From the NCBI RefSeq assembly GCF_900460065.1, contig NZ_UAVD01000029.1:606702-670701 (forward strand): a stretch of DNA of 64,000 nucleotides, in the 5' to 3' direction. Position 1 is the stretch's first letter, and each line of letters opens with the position of its first letter. The DNA comes from Streptomyces griseus (GTDB lineage: Bacteria; Actinomycetota; Actinomycetes; Streptomycetales; Streptomycetaceae). Positions 51,301 to 63,900 of this stretch are shown here, piece after piece. The position numbers and the translations under genes were made by a program. The notes under the pieces are model-generated. The model was not told where the DNA came from, made no database searches, and was given only the letters and a program-made list of their open reading frames with translations.

Positions 51301-54300
51301 TGCTCCGCGAGGACCGGCCCGGCAGCAGACTGCTCGCCGGCTACGCCGTCCCCCGGACGGGGGCCGATCTCGACCCCGGTCGTCTGCGCACGGCGCTGGC
51401 CCGCACCCTGCCCGACTACGCCGTCCCGGCGACCGTGACCGTGCTGCCCGCCCTGCCGCTCGGCCCCACCGGCAAGGTGGACCGCGCGGCGCTGCCCGCC
51501 CCGGCCACCACCACCGCCGACGACGCCCCGCCGACCGGCGCCGCCGCCGCACTGGCGGGACTGTTCGCCGACGTCCTGCGCCTGGACGCGCCGCCCGGCG
51601 GTGACGACTCCTTCTTCGCGCTCGGCGGCGACAGCATCTCCTCCATCCAACTGGTCTCCCGGGCACGGCAGTCGGGCCTGGTGGTCAGCGCCCGGCAGAT
51701 CTTCGAGCACCCCACCCCGCGCGCCCTCGCGGAGGTGGTCGCCCCGCACGCCCCGGCCGGCCCTCGGCCCGCCGCCTCCGGCCGGGACGTCCCGGCCGCG
51801 TTCACCCCGCTCATGCACTGGCTGCGCCGCAGCCCGGACCACTGGGGCGCCTTTCACCAGTCGATGCTGGTCACGGTGGCGTCCACGCTCACCGAGGGCC
51901 GGCTGCGGACCGCGATCGGGCACCTCCTGGCCACCCACGACCTGCTGCGCGCCCGCGTCACCACCGATCACCCCGACGGCCGCCCCCGGCTCACCCCCCT
52001 GGGCCCCGCGCCCGACCCGGCGACGCTCCTGACCGTCGCCCCGGTCACCGGCGACGACACCGAGCTGCGCCGCGCCGTCGACGCCCAGTCGCGCGCCCGG
52101 GCCGGCGAACTCGACCCGGAACAGGGTCCCTTGATCCGGGCCGTCTGGTTCCCGCGCGGGCCCGGACGGGACGGCCGACTGCTGCTGCTCGTCCACCATC
52201 TGGCCGTCGACGGAGTGTCCTGGCGGATCCTGCTGCCCGACCTGGCGCACGCCGTCGCCACCGGAACACCCCCTGCCCGGCCCGGCACCTCCTTCGCCCA
52301 CTGGGCGGACGCCCTCTACGGGGACCCCGGGCGCTTCGCCGCCGAGCGGGCCCACTGGGACGGCGTGCTGGCGGACCGCCCCGCCCCGCTCGTCCCCCCG
52401 GACGCCGCCGGCACCCCGCACACCCCGGGCGAACTCCGCACCGAACTGGCCCCCGAGCTCACCGCGCCCCTGCTCACCGCCACCGCCGCCGCGTTCCACG
52501 CGCGCCCCGACGAACTCCTCCTGGCCGCGCTCGTGCACGCGGTCGGCGGCGACCGCCCGGTCCTGGTCGACCTGGAGTCCCACGGCCGCCACGAGGAACT
52601 CGTCCCCGGGGCCGACCTCTCCCGCACCGTCGGCTGGTTCACCACCCAGTACCCCGTCCGGCTGGAGCCCGGCACCGGAGGCGTCGGCCAGGACGTCAAG
52701 CACGTCCGCGAGCGGCTCGCGGCGGTCCCCGGCCGGGGCGCCGGCTACGGGGCGCTCCACCAACAGGCCCCCAGCGGCGCCCAGATCGCCTTCAACTACC
52801 TGGGCCGGTTCACCGCCGACACCCCCCACGGGCACTGGGCCCCCGCCCCCGAGTCCGACGCCGTGCACCCGGGACCCCAGCCCGTCCTCCTCGGCGGACA
52901 CGTCCTGGACCTCAACGCCTCCACCCTCGACGGCCCCCGGGGCCCCGTGCTGACCGTCCGCTGGACGTACGCCGCCGACCTCATCGGCCCCGACCGGATC
53001 CGGGCCGTCGCCGACCGGTTCACCGCGGCCCTCACCGAACTGGTCCGCCGCCGCGACGAACCCGGCTTCGCGGGACACAGCGCCGCCGACTTCCCGGTAC
53101 CGCTCGACCAGCACGAGATCACCGAGCTCGAAACGGCGGTCCCCGCACTCGACGGCGTACTGCCCCTGACCCCCCTCCAGCACGGTCTCGCCTACCACGC
53201 GCTGACCGAGGAGGCCGGGACCGATCCCTACGTCGTCCAGCTGGAGCTGGAGATCACCGGACCGCTCGACCCGGACCGGCTGCGCGCGGCCGCCCGGGAC
53301 GTGATGGACCGGCACGCCAACCTCCGGGCCGGGTTCCGCCGCCTCGCCACCGGCCGCCTGGTGCAGTTCACGACCGCCGACGCCCCGCCGCAGTGGACCG
53401 AGCACGACCTGCGCGCCCTCCCCGACGCCCACCCCGGCCGCACCGCCCTGGTCGTCGACGACCGCGCCCGCCCCTTCGCCCCGGACCGGCCCCCGCTGCT
53501 GCGGTTCACCCTGATCCGCACCGCCGAGGACCGGTGGCGGCTGCTGTTCACCAGCCACCACCTGCTGCTCGACGGCTGGTCCACGCCGCTCCTGCTCACC
53601 GATCTCTTCGACGCCTACGCCGGACTGCCCCCGGTGCGCCGCCGCCCCTACGCGGACTACGCGCGGTGGCTCGCCGGCCGCGACCGGCCGGCCGCCGAAG
53701 CGGCCTGGCGCGCCGCCCTGGACGGCGTCACCGAACCCACCCTCATCGCCCCCTCCGGCGGCCCGTCCACCGCCCTGGTCCCCGAGGAGACCGCGACCGT
53801 CCTCGACCCCGCGCTCACCGCGGCGCTCCAGGACCGCGCCCGCGCCACGGGCACCACCCTGAACACCCTCGTCCAGACCGGCTGGGGGCTCGTCCTGTCC
53901 CGGATCACCGGACGCGACGACGTGGTCTTCGCCAGCGCCGTGTCCGGCCGCCCCGCCGAACTCGACGGTGTGGAAGGGATGCTGGGCCTCTTCGTCAACA
54001 CCCTGCCCACCCGGGTACGGACCGCCCCCGCCCGCACCCTGGGCGAGGCGCTCACCGACCTGCACGAGCGCCAGGTCGCCCTGCTCGACCACCAGCACCT
54101 CGGACTCGCCGACATCCAGGGCATCCTCGGCATGCCCACGCTCCTGGACACCATGACCGTCTTCGAGAACTACCCCTTCGACGACGACGCGCTCTCCCGC
54201 AGCGAGAGCGCCGCCGGACTCGACGTACGCGGCGTCGGCGGGCGGGACGCCACCCACTACCCCCTGACCCTCGCGATCACCCTCCAGGGCGACCGGCTGC

Positions 54301-57300
54301 GGCTCGTCCTCAAGCACCGCCCCGACCGCTACGACACCCCGGCCGCCCGGGCCGTCCTCGACCGGCTGACCCGGGCCCTGGAGCACCTCGCCCACCGGCC
54401 GGACCTCCCCGCCGGCCGGCTCGACCTCGCGCCGGAGACCTCGGCAGGCCTCACCGGGCAGCCGGGCGCCCCCGCCGCCCTCGGCTGCGCCGGCACGGTC
54501 GCCGCCGTCGCCGCGAGGACCCCGGACGCCATCGCCGTGCGACCCCTCGACGGCGGACGGCCGGTGACCTACGCGGAACTCGTCGCGCGGGCCGCCCGGT
54601 TCGCGGACCGCCTGCGGGACGCCGGGGCCGGACCCGAGCAGGTGGTCGCCCTCCTGCTGCCGCGCTCCGTGGACCTGGTCGTCGCCGAACTCGCCGCCGC
54701 CTGGACCGGAGCCGCCTATCTCCCGCTGCACCCCGACTGGCCCGCCGAACGCGTCCGCACCGTCCTCGGCGCGGCCGGCGCGGTCGCCCTGGTCGCCGGG
54801 CCCGGGGGCGCCACCGCCGCGTACGGTCCCCAGCCGGTGCTCCACCCGCCCGCGGACCACGCGCCGGCGGGACCGCCCGGTGTGCCGCCCGCGACCGCGG
54901 CCCCGCACCGCCTCGCCTACGTGATGTACACCTCCGGCTCCACCGGCGAACCCAAGGGCGTCGCCGTCCCCGAAGCCGCCGTCCTCGCCCTCGCCTCCGA
55001 CAGCCGGTTCGCCGGCGACGCCCACCGGCGGGTACTCGTCCACTCGCCGCACTCCTTCGACGCGGCCACCCACGAAATCTGGGGCACCCTGCTGCGCGGC
55101 GGCGAACTGCTCCTCGCCCCCGACGCGCCGCTGGACCCAGCCCGCTGGCGCTCGCTGCTGACCGGCGAGGAGGCCGCCGGGCCGACGGCACGCAGGGCCG
55201 CCGGAAAGGCCGCGGTCGCAGGCGCGGGCAGCGCCTGGTTCACCGCCGGACTCTTCGCCCTCCTCGCCCAGGACGCCCCCGAGACGTTCACCGCCCTGCG
55301 CGAGGTGTGGACCGGCGGCGACGTGGTCGCCCCCGGAGCCGTGGCCGCCGCGCACGCCGCCGCGCCGGGACTCCGCGTCGTCAACGGCTACGGACCCACC
55401 GAGACCACCACGTTCGCCACCGCCCACCCCCTCGACCCCGAAGCGCCCCACGCAGGGCCACTGCCCATCGGAGCGCCGCTCGACGGCACGACCCTCCGGG
55501 TGCTCGACACCGCCCTCCGCCCCAGCCTGCCCGGAGTGCCCGGCGAGCTGTACATCGGCGGAGCCGGGCTCGCCCGCGGCTACCACGGCCGCCCCGCCCC
55601 CACCGCGGCACGCTTCGTCGCCGACCCCCACGGGCGGCCGGGGGAGCGGCTGTACCGCACCGGCGACCTGGTGCGCGTCCGGCCGGACGGGGCCCTGGAC
55701 TTCCTCGGCCGCACCGACGACCAGATCAAGCTGCGCGGCCACCGCGTCGAGCCCGGGGAGACCGAGGCGGCCCTCCTCGCCGAGGCGGGCGTCGCCGGCG
55801 CCGCCGTCGTCCTGCGCACCGACCTCCCGGGCGGCCCCGCCCTCGTCGCCTACGCGGTCCCCGCACCGGACACCGCCCTGGACACCGACGCGCTCCGCGC
55901 CCGCCTCGCCGCCCGCCTCCCCGACTACCAGCTCCCCGCCCACCTCGTCGCCGTCGCGGTGCTGCCGCTCACCGAGAACGGCAAGCTCGACCGCGCGGCC
56001 CTGCCCGCCCCCCGCACCGCCGAACCGGCGGGCCCCGGCCACCTGCCGCCCCACGACCAGCGCACCGAACTGCTCTGCCGGATCTTCGCCGACGCCCTCG
56101 GACTGCCCGGCTTCGGCCCGCACGAGGACTTCTTCGAGCGCGGCGGGCACTCGCTGTCCGCGATGAGCCTGGTCGGGCGGGCCCGGACACTCCTGGACAC
56201 CGAGCTGTCCGTCGGCGACCTGTTCACCGCGCGCACCCCTGCCGCGACCGCCGCCCTGCTGCGCGGAGCCCGGGGGAGCGCCCGGTCCCCGGAACCGGCG
56301 CACCTGCCACGCCCCGCCGAACCACCGCTCTCCGCCGCCCAGCAACGCCTCTGGTTCCTCCACCGGCTGGAGGAGGAACCCACCGCCGCGTACAACGTCC
56401 CCATCGCCCTCCGCCTCACCGGCACACTCGACGAACGGGCACTGGAACAGGCGCTCGCCGACCTCACCGCACGCCACGAGGTGCTGCGCACGGTGTTCCC
56501 CGAACGCGAGGGCCGTGCCGTGCAGCGCGTCCTCGCCCCGGACGACGCCCCCGCACCCCTCACCGTCCGGACCACGACGCCGGACGCCCTGGACGCCGCG
56601 CTGGCCGGGGCCGCGACCCTGCCCTTCGCCCTGGAGCGGGAGACGCCGCTGCGCGCCGCCCTGTTCCGGGTGGCCCCCGAGGGCGGGGCGGGCCCGCGCC
56701 ACGACGTGCTGCTCCTCGTCCTCCACCACATCGCCGGGGACGAGTGGTCCGTGCGCCCGCTCCTCGACGACCTCGCCACCGCCCTCGCCGCCCGCTCCGA
56801 CGGCAGCGCTCCCCGGTGGGCGGCGCTGCCCCTCCAGTACGCCGACCACACGCTGCGACAGCGGACGCTGCTCGGCGACGAGGCCGACGAGGAGAGCGAG
56901 ATCAGCCGGCAGGTCCGCTACTGGCGGGACCAACTCGCCGGGCTCCCCGCCGAACTGCCCCTCCCCGTGGACCGGCCGCGCAGGCCGGACACCGGCCACG
57001 ACGGAGGCATCGTCGAGTTCGCCCTCTCCGCGGAGGTCAGCGCCGGACTGCGGCGGCTCGCCTCCCGCACCGGCGCGACCCCGTTCATGGTCGCCCACGC
57101 CGCGCTCGCCGTGCTGCTCCACCGGATCGGCGGCACCGACGACATCCCCGTGGGAACCCTCGTCGCCGGCCGCGACGACGCCGCCGTGCACGACCTCGTC
57201 GGCTTCTTCGTCAACACCCTGGTCCTGCGCACCGACGTCGGCGGCGACCCGACCCCGGCCCAGCTGGTGGCCCGCGCCAGGGCGGCCACCCTCGACGCGC

Positions 57301-60300
57301 TCGACCACGCAGACGTCCCCTTCGAGCGCCTGGTGGACCTGCTGGACGTCGAACGCTCCCTGGAGCGGCACCCGTTGTTCCAGGTGATGCTGAACTACCA
57401 GACCCGTACCGCGGAAGGACCGGAACTCGGCGGCCTGGGCAGCACGCCCGTCGCGGTGCACACGCACACCGCCAAGTTCGACCTCACCGTCACCCTGGTC
57501 CAGGAACCGGGCGCCGACGGCGTGCTGAACGGGGGCATCACCTACCGCACCGGACTCTTCGACGAGGCGACCGTACGCGGCATCGCCGACTGGTACGAGC
57601 GCGTCCTGGCCGCCTTCGCCGAGCGGCCCGAGCGGCCCGTGGGCGGTATCCGCCTGCTCACCGAAGACCAGCGGCACCGGCTCCTCGACTCCTGGAACAG
57701 CGCCGAGGAGCCGGTGCGGGTGCTGTCCGTCGCCCGGGAGTTCGCCGAGCGGGCCGCCCTGGAACCCGACGCCCCCGCCGTGATCGACGGCGACCGCACC
57801 GTCCCGTACGGCGAACTCCTGCGCGACGCCCGGTCGCTCGCCGCCCCGCTCCGCGCCCACGGGGTGCGCCGCGGCGAACCCGTCGCCGTCCTGCTGCCCC
57901 GCTCCGCGGGCCTGGTCACCGCCGCCCACGCCGTGCTCCAGGCCGGCGGCGCCTACCTGCCCCTCGACCCGGACCACCCGGCGGCCCGGCTCTCCGCGAT
58001 GCTCGACGCGAACCCGCCCGCCGTGCTCCTCACCGACCGCGCCCACCGGGACCTGCTGCCCGACGGGTTCGACCGGCCCGTCCTGCTCCTCGACGACCCG
58101 CGCCCGCCCGCGCCCGCCGGCCCCGCCCCCGCCGCACCCCACCCCGCGCAGCCCGCGTACATCCTGCACACCTCCGGCTCCACGGGCCGCCCCAAGGCCG
58201 TCGTCGTCCCGCACGGGGCGCTCGCCAACCGGCTCGCCTGGACCCAGCGGCGCTTCCCCCTGGGGCCGGGGGACCGCATGCTGGCCAAGGCGGCACCCGG
58301 TTTCGACGTCTCGGTCTGGGAGCTGACCGGGCCCCTGCTCGCCGGGGCCGCCGTCGTCGTCGCGGGACCCGACGGGCACCGGGACCCCGCCTGCCTCGTC
58401 CGGCTGATCCGCGAACACGGCGTCCACGCCGTCCACTTCGTGCCCTCGATGCTCGCCCTGTTCGCCGCCGAACCCGACGCGGCGCACTGCACCTCGCTGC
58501 GCTGGATCTTCAGCGGCGGCGAGGCCCTCACCGACACGCTGGTGCGGCGCTGTGCGGAGGTGTTCGCCGCCCCCGTCGTCAACCAGTACGGGCCGACCGA
58601 GGCGGCCGTCGACGTCACCGCCCGCCCCGCCGTACCCGGCGAAGGGCCCCTCGTCCCGCTCGGCGCCCCGGGTGCCGGAACCCGCGCCTATGTGCTGGAC
58701 GCGGCCCTACGGCCCGTACCGCCCGGGGTGAGCGGCGAACTGTACCTGGGCGGAGCCCAGCTGGCCCTCGGCTACTCGGGCCGGAGCGCGGGGACCGCCG
58801 AACGCTTCGTCGCCGACCCGTTCGGCGCACCGGGGGAGCGGCTCTACCGCACCGGCGACCTGGCCCGCTGGAACGGGCGGGGCGAGCTGGAGTACCTGCG
58901 CCGCGCCGACGACCAGGTGAAGCTGCGCGGGGTACGGATCGAACCGGCCGAGGTGCGCACCGCCCTGCTCGGCCACCCGGACGTCCGGGACGCCCTTGTC
59001 CTCGTCCGCGACGACCTGCCGTCAGGGGCCGCCCGGCTCGTGGGCTACGTCACCCCCGGCGACCCGGCCGCGCCACCGCTCCCCGCCGACCTGCTCGCCC
59101 ACGGCGCGAAGCTCCTGCCCGCGGCCCTGGTGCCCTCCGACGTCGTCGTCCTGGACCGCTTCCCGCTCACCGTGAGCGGGAAGGTGGACCGCTCCGCGCT
59201 CCCCGCGCCCGCCGTCGCGGACCCCGCGGCGGGGGAGCGGCCCAAGGACCCGGCCGAGGAGCTCCTGGCCGAACTGATCGCCGACCTGCTGAAGCTCCCC
59301 GCCGTCGGGCGGGAGAGCAGCTTCTTCGCCCTCGGCGGCGACAGCATCACCTCCATCGTGCTGGTCAGCGCCGCCCGGCGGAGGGGTCTCGTGATCAGCC
59401 CCCGCGACGTCTTCGAGCAGCGCACCGTCTCCGCCCTCGCCCGCGTCGCCCGCCGGGAGGAGGCCGCGGCCCTGGTCCACGACCCGGGAGCCGGAGCCGT
59501 ACCGCTCACGCCCGTCATGCACGCGCTGCGCCGGCGCGGCGGCGACCACCGCACCTACCACCAGTCCCTCCTGGTGACGACCCCGCCCGGCCTCACCGCC
59601 GAGCTCCTGCGCCGGGCGCTCGGGCGTCTCGTCGCCCACCACCCCGTTCTCGCCGCCCGGCTGGACGGAGCCGAGGACGGCACGTGGACGCTGCGCGTTC
59701 CCGAGGACCCGGCCCTCGCCGACGACGCGCTGACCACCGTGGGGTCCGCTTCCCTCGCGGACGCGATCACGGCGGCCTCACGCACCGCCGTCGGCGAACT
59801 CGACCCGTACAGCGGCCGGATGCTGCGCGCGACCCTGTTCGACCCCGGCGACGGGGGACCCGGCCGGCTGCTCCTGGTCGCCCACCACCTGGTGGTCGAC
59901 GCGGTGTCCTGGCGGATCCTGCTGCCCGACCTCGCCCAGCTGTGCGCAGGACCCGGCGCCTCCCTGCCCCCGGTCGAGACGTCGTTCCGCACCTGGTCCC
60001 GGGCCCTGACCGCCACGGCCGCCGACCGCCGCGCCGAACTCCCCTACTGGAGCGAGGTGCTGGGCGGTGCCGGGCCCGCCCCGTACGGCCGGGAACCCGA
60101 CCCCGCCACGGACACCCCGGACACCGTCCACCGGCTGATCACCACCGTCCCCGCGGACCTGGCCGAACCCGCGCTCACCGAGGTGACGGCAGCGTTCCAC
60201 TGCACCGAACAGGACGTCCTGCTCACCGCGTTCGTCCTCGCCCACAGCCGCTGGCGCAACGAGGAGAGCACCCTCGTCCTGCTCGAAGGGCACGGCCGTG

Positions 60301-60929
60301 ACGCCGCACTCCCCGAAGTCGCCGCCCCCGCCCGGACGGTGGGCTGGTTCACCAGCCAATACCCCTTCCGGGGGCGTCTGACCGAAGCCGGCCCCGACAC
60401 CACCATCGCCGATCCGAACGCGGCCGGACGGCTCCTCAAGCAGATCAAGGAGCAGCTCCGCGCCGTCCCCGACCACGGCATCGGCTACGGACAGCTGCGC
60501 CACCTGGACGCCGCGTCCGGGGCCGCGCTCGCCGACCGCACCGAACCTCTGACCGGCTTCAACTACCTGGGCCGCTACGACGTCGGCGAGGCCGACGCCG
60601 CCGCGCCCGAACCCTGGACGCCGAGCCCCGAGTCGGCCGCCGTCTGGCGTCCGGCCCCTGCGCTCGGCGTCCACACCGCGGTGGATCTCGACCTCACCGC
60701 GCTGCGCCGCCCCTCCGGCACCGAGCTCTCGGTCAGCTGGCACCACGCGAGCCGCCTCGTGAGCGACGAGGAGATCACGGTCCTGGACCGCTGGTGGCGC
60801 ACCGCCCTGGAGACCCTGGTGGCGGCCGCCCGCACCCAGGCCGCCGGGCACACCCCGTCCGACCTCGGCCTGCTGACGCTGAGCCAGGACGAAATAGACG
60901 AGTTCGAAGACGAGTGGAGGACCACGTGA
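45348..60929 (+). CDS. NRPS 2: four modules, C-A-T, C-A-T-E, C-A-T, C-A-T-E
   Basis: 5193 aa from GTG at 45348, which has GGAGG 5 nt upstream and overlaps the stop of NRPS 1 (GTGA); an upstream GTG at 45336 lacks a site. Domain order: C6-A6-T6, C7-A7-T7-E7, C8-A8-T8, C9-A9-T9-E9. The N-terminus (DHGLEDILPLAPLQEGLLFHA) is a COM-type acceptor fused to a D-selective-type C domain, matching the E domain at the end of NRPS 1. The C-terminus (LTLSQDEIDEFEDEW) is the matching donor type for NRPS 3. Predicted units: Thr, D-(basic?), X, D-(Ser-like). E9 has HHLVVDAVSW, with Ala where most E domains have Gly. Confidence 0.95.
45385..48570 (+). other. NRPS module 6 (C6-A6-T6), Thr predicted
   Basis: C6 about 45385-46700 with PLQEGLLFHA and AHHILLDGWS, the class that accepts a D-residue donor; it follows E5. 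A6 about 46775-48300, pocket D-F-W-N-V-G-M-V-H, threonine. T6 about 48350-48570, FFALGGHSL. Confidence 0.87.
48615..53120 (+). other. NRPS module 7 (C7-A7-T7-E7), possibly Arg or another base, D-form
   Basis: C7 about 48615-49950 with VHHIAADQWS. A7 about 50015-51500, pocket D-T-W-T-I-A-S-V-D. It resembles the cyanobacterial arginine code D-V-W-T-I-G-A-V-D with the acidic last residue, but differs at three places, so the call is weak. T7 about 51540-51745, FFALGGDSI. E7 about 51795-53120, with HHLAVDGVSW and FNYLGRF. Confidence 0.6.
53155..56270 (+). other. NRPS module 8 (C8-A8-T8), unusual A-domain pocket
   Basis: C8 about 53155-54440 begins TPLQHGLAYHA, with SHHLLLDGWS, and follows E7. A8 about 54480-56010, pocket D-A-H-W-W-G-G-T-F. 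The frame is that of valine-type domains (D-A-x-W-x-G-G-T-F) but with His and Trp in the side-chain pocket. It also carries an extra Ala/Gly/Arg-rich loop (AAGPTARRAAGKAAVAGAG) before the WFTAGLF helix. T8 about 56050-56270 reads FFERGGHSL. Confidence 0.6.
56320..60840 (+). other. NRPS module 9 (C9-A9-T9-E9), Ser-like residue, D-form
   Basis: C9 about 56320-57690 with LHHIAGDEWS. A9 about 57735-59210, pocket D-V-W-H-F-G-Q-V-D, close to serine codes but with Gly and Gln where Ser and Leu are usual, so a serine analogue is possible. T9 about 59245-59455, FFALGGDSI. E9 about 59495-60840 with HHLVVDAVSW and FNYLGRY. Confidence 0.65.
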
Positions 60930-63900
60930 CCGGCGCACCCCAGGGACTGCAGGACATACTCCCGCTGTCCCCGCTCCAACAGGGGCTCTACTTCCTGTCG
61001 TCCTACGACGACAGCGCGCTGGACGTCTACAACGTGCAGCTCGGCCTGGACCTGACGGGACCGCTCGACACCGACCGGCTGCGCCGCGCCGTCGCGGCAC
61101 TCCTCGACCGCCACCCCAACCTCAAGGCGGCCTTCCGGACCCGCCGCAACGGCGACCCGGTCACCGTCGTCCCGCACACCGTGGACATCCCCTGGCAGGA
61201 GACCGACCTCTCCGGCGTCGACGCGGCCGAGCGCGACCGGCGGGTCGCACGCCTCGCCGACGCCGACCGGCACACCCGCTTCGACCTGGCCCGGCCACCG
61301 CTGGTCCGCTTCACCGCGATCCGCCTGTCCGCCGAACGCCACCGGCTCCTGTTCACCCACCACCACCTCCTGCTGGACGGCTGGTCCACCGCCCGCGTCG
61401 TCCAGGAACTCTTCGCCCTGTACGCGGCCGACGGCTCGACCACCGCCCTGCCCGAGGTCCGCCCCTACCGCGACTACCTGGCCTGGGCCGCCGCCCAGGA
61501 CACCGCGGCCGACGAGCGCGCCTGGCGCGGGGCGCTGGCCGGCCTCGACGGCCCGACGGTCATCGCACCCGGTCTCGACGGGCAGCCGCAGGCCCAGCCG
61601 GCCACCCGGGACGTGGAGCTGTCCCCGGGCTCCGCCAGGGCCCTGGCGGCCACCGCCCGGGCGCTGGACGTCACCGTGCCCGTCGTCGTCCAGACCCTGT
61701 GGTCCCTGGTCCTGGCCGACCTGACCGGACGCCGGGACATCGTCTCGGGAACCACCGTGTCCGGCAGGCCCGCCGAACTGGCCGGAGCCGATTCCATGGT
61801 CGGGCTGTTCATCAACACCCTTCCGGTACGCGTCCGGATCCGGCACGACGAGACCCTCGCCGAACTGGTCCGGCGCACCGCCGGCGAGCAGGCCGCCCTG
61901 CTGGCGCACCACCATGTCGCGCTCGCCCGGATCCAGAAGCTCACCGAGACCGGCGGCCCGCTGTTCGACACGCTGTGCGTGTTCGAGAACTACCTCGTCG
62001 ACTCCGGACCCGACGACCCGGAGGACGCGCGGGAGAAGGAGTTCGCGGGACTGCGCGTCGAGGCCGTCACCGGCCGGGACGCCACCCACTATCCGCTCAC
62101 CCTGGTCGCCGCCCCCGGGGCCGACGGAGGGCCGCTCCTGCGGCTGAGCTACCGCGCCGACGCCATCGGCGGGAGAGAAGCCGCGCGGATCGCCGCCCGG
62201 CTGCGCCGCGCCGTGGAGGAGTTCACCGCCGACCCGCACCGACCGCTGCCGCGCACCGACCTCCTCACCCCCGAGGAACGCGACCGGGTTCTGAACACCT
62301 TCAACGCCGACACCACCGACGTCGAACCCGCCACCCTGCCCGAACTCTTCGAACGGCAGGCCGCCGCACACCCCGACCGGCCCGCCGTCGAAGCGGCCGG
62401 ACGCGTGCTCACGTACACGGAACTGAACACCCGCGCCAACCGGCTCGCCCACGCCCTCATCGCCACGGGCGTGGGCCCCGAGGACGTCGTGGGCGTCGCC
62501 CTGCGCCGGGGAGCCGACGTCCACATCGCCCAGCTCGCCGTCGGCAAGGCCGGCGGCGTCTTCGCCCCGCTCGACCCCGACCAGCCCGCCGAACGCCTCG
62601 CCGGCCTGATCGCCGGCAGCGGCGCCGCCGTCGTCCTCGCCCACTCCGGCACCGACCACACCCCCTGGTCCGGCGACGCGACCGTCATCGCGACCGACCG
62701 GCTGCCCGAGGGGCTGCCCGGCCACGACCCCACGGACGCCGACCGCCGCGCCCCCCTGCGCCTCCACAACGGCGCCTACCTCATCCACACCTCCGGCTCC
62801 ACGGGCCGGCCCAAGGGCGTCCTCGTCGAACACCGTCCGCTCGTCGACCTCGTCACCTGGGCCCACGCCCGCTTCGCCACCCGGCCCGGCGACCGCGTCA
62901 CCCAGTTCGCGTCCCCCAGCTTCGACGTCACCTTCGCCGAACTCGCCAACTCCCTCTTCGCCGGGGCCACTCTGGTGGTCGTCCCGGAGGAGGAGCGGGC
63001 CGGAGCACCGCTCGCCGACTTCCTGAACCGTGCAGCCATCACCCTGGCCGTGATCCCGCCGACCGTCGTCGCCTCCCTGCCGCTCGACGCCTCCCTCCCC
63101 GCGGGCATGTCCCTCGTCGTCGGCACCGAGGCCCTGCCCCCCGAGGTGGTCCGCGCCTGGGCCGACCGGCACCGCCTGTTCAACGCCTACGGGCCCACCG
63201 AGGCCGTGGTGAACTCCGCCACCTGGGAGGTTCCGGCCCGGTGGGCCGGCGGCCCCGTGCCGATCGGCCCCCCGGACGTCAACAAGCGCGCCTACGTCCT
63301 CGACGACGCCCTGCGCCCGGTCGCCCCCGGCGTCCTGGGCGAGCTGTACATCGGCGGCCCCGGCCTCGCCCGCGGCTACCTCGGGCGTCCGCTGATCACC
63401 GCCGACCGCTTCGTCGCCGACCCGTTCGGCGCGCCCGGGACCCGCATGTACCGCACCGGAGACCTGGCCCGCTGGAACGAGCGGGGAGAGCTGGAGTACG
63501 CGGGCCGCACCGACCACCAGCTGAAGATCCGCGGCTTCCGCGTCGAACCCGGCGAGGTCGAGGCCCGGCTCACCGCCCACCCCGCCATCGCCCAGGCCGT
63601 CGTCACCGGCCACACCGATGGCCGCGGCGTCCGCCGGCTCGTCGCCCACGCCGTCCCCGCCCCGGGCGGCGACCCCCGGCCGGCGGACATCGTCGCCTGG
63701 GCCGCCGAGGGGCTGCCCGACCACATGGTCCCCGCGGCGGTCGTGCTGCTCGACGCACTGCCGCTCACCGCGGCGAACAAGACCGACCGATCGGCCCTGC
63801 CCGCACCCGACTTCACCGCCACCGGTGCGGGGACCGCCCCCCGCACCGACCGGGAGAAGGAACTCGCCGCCCTCTTCGCCGACATCCTCCACCTGCCCGA

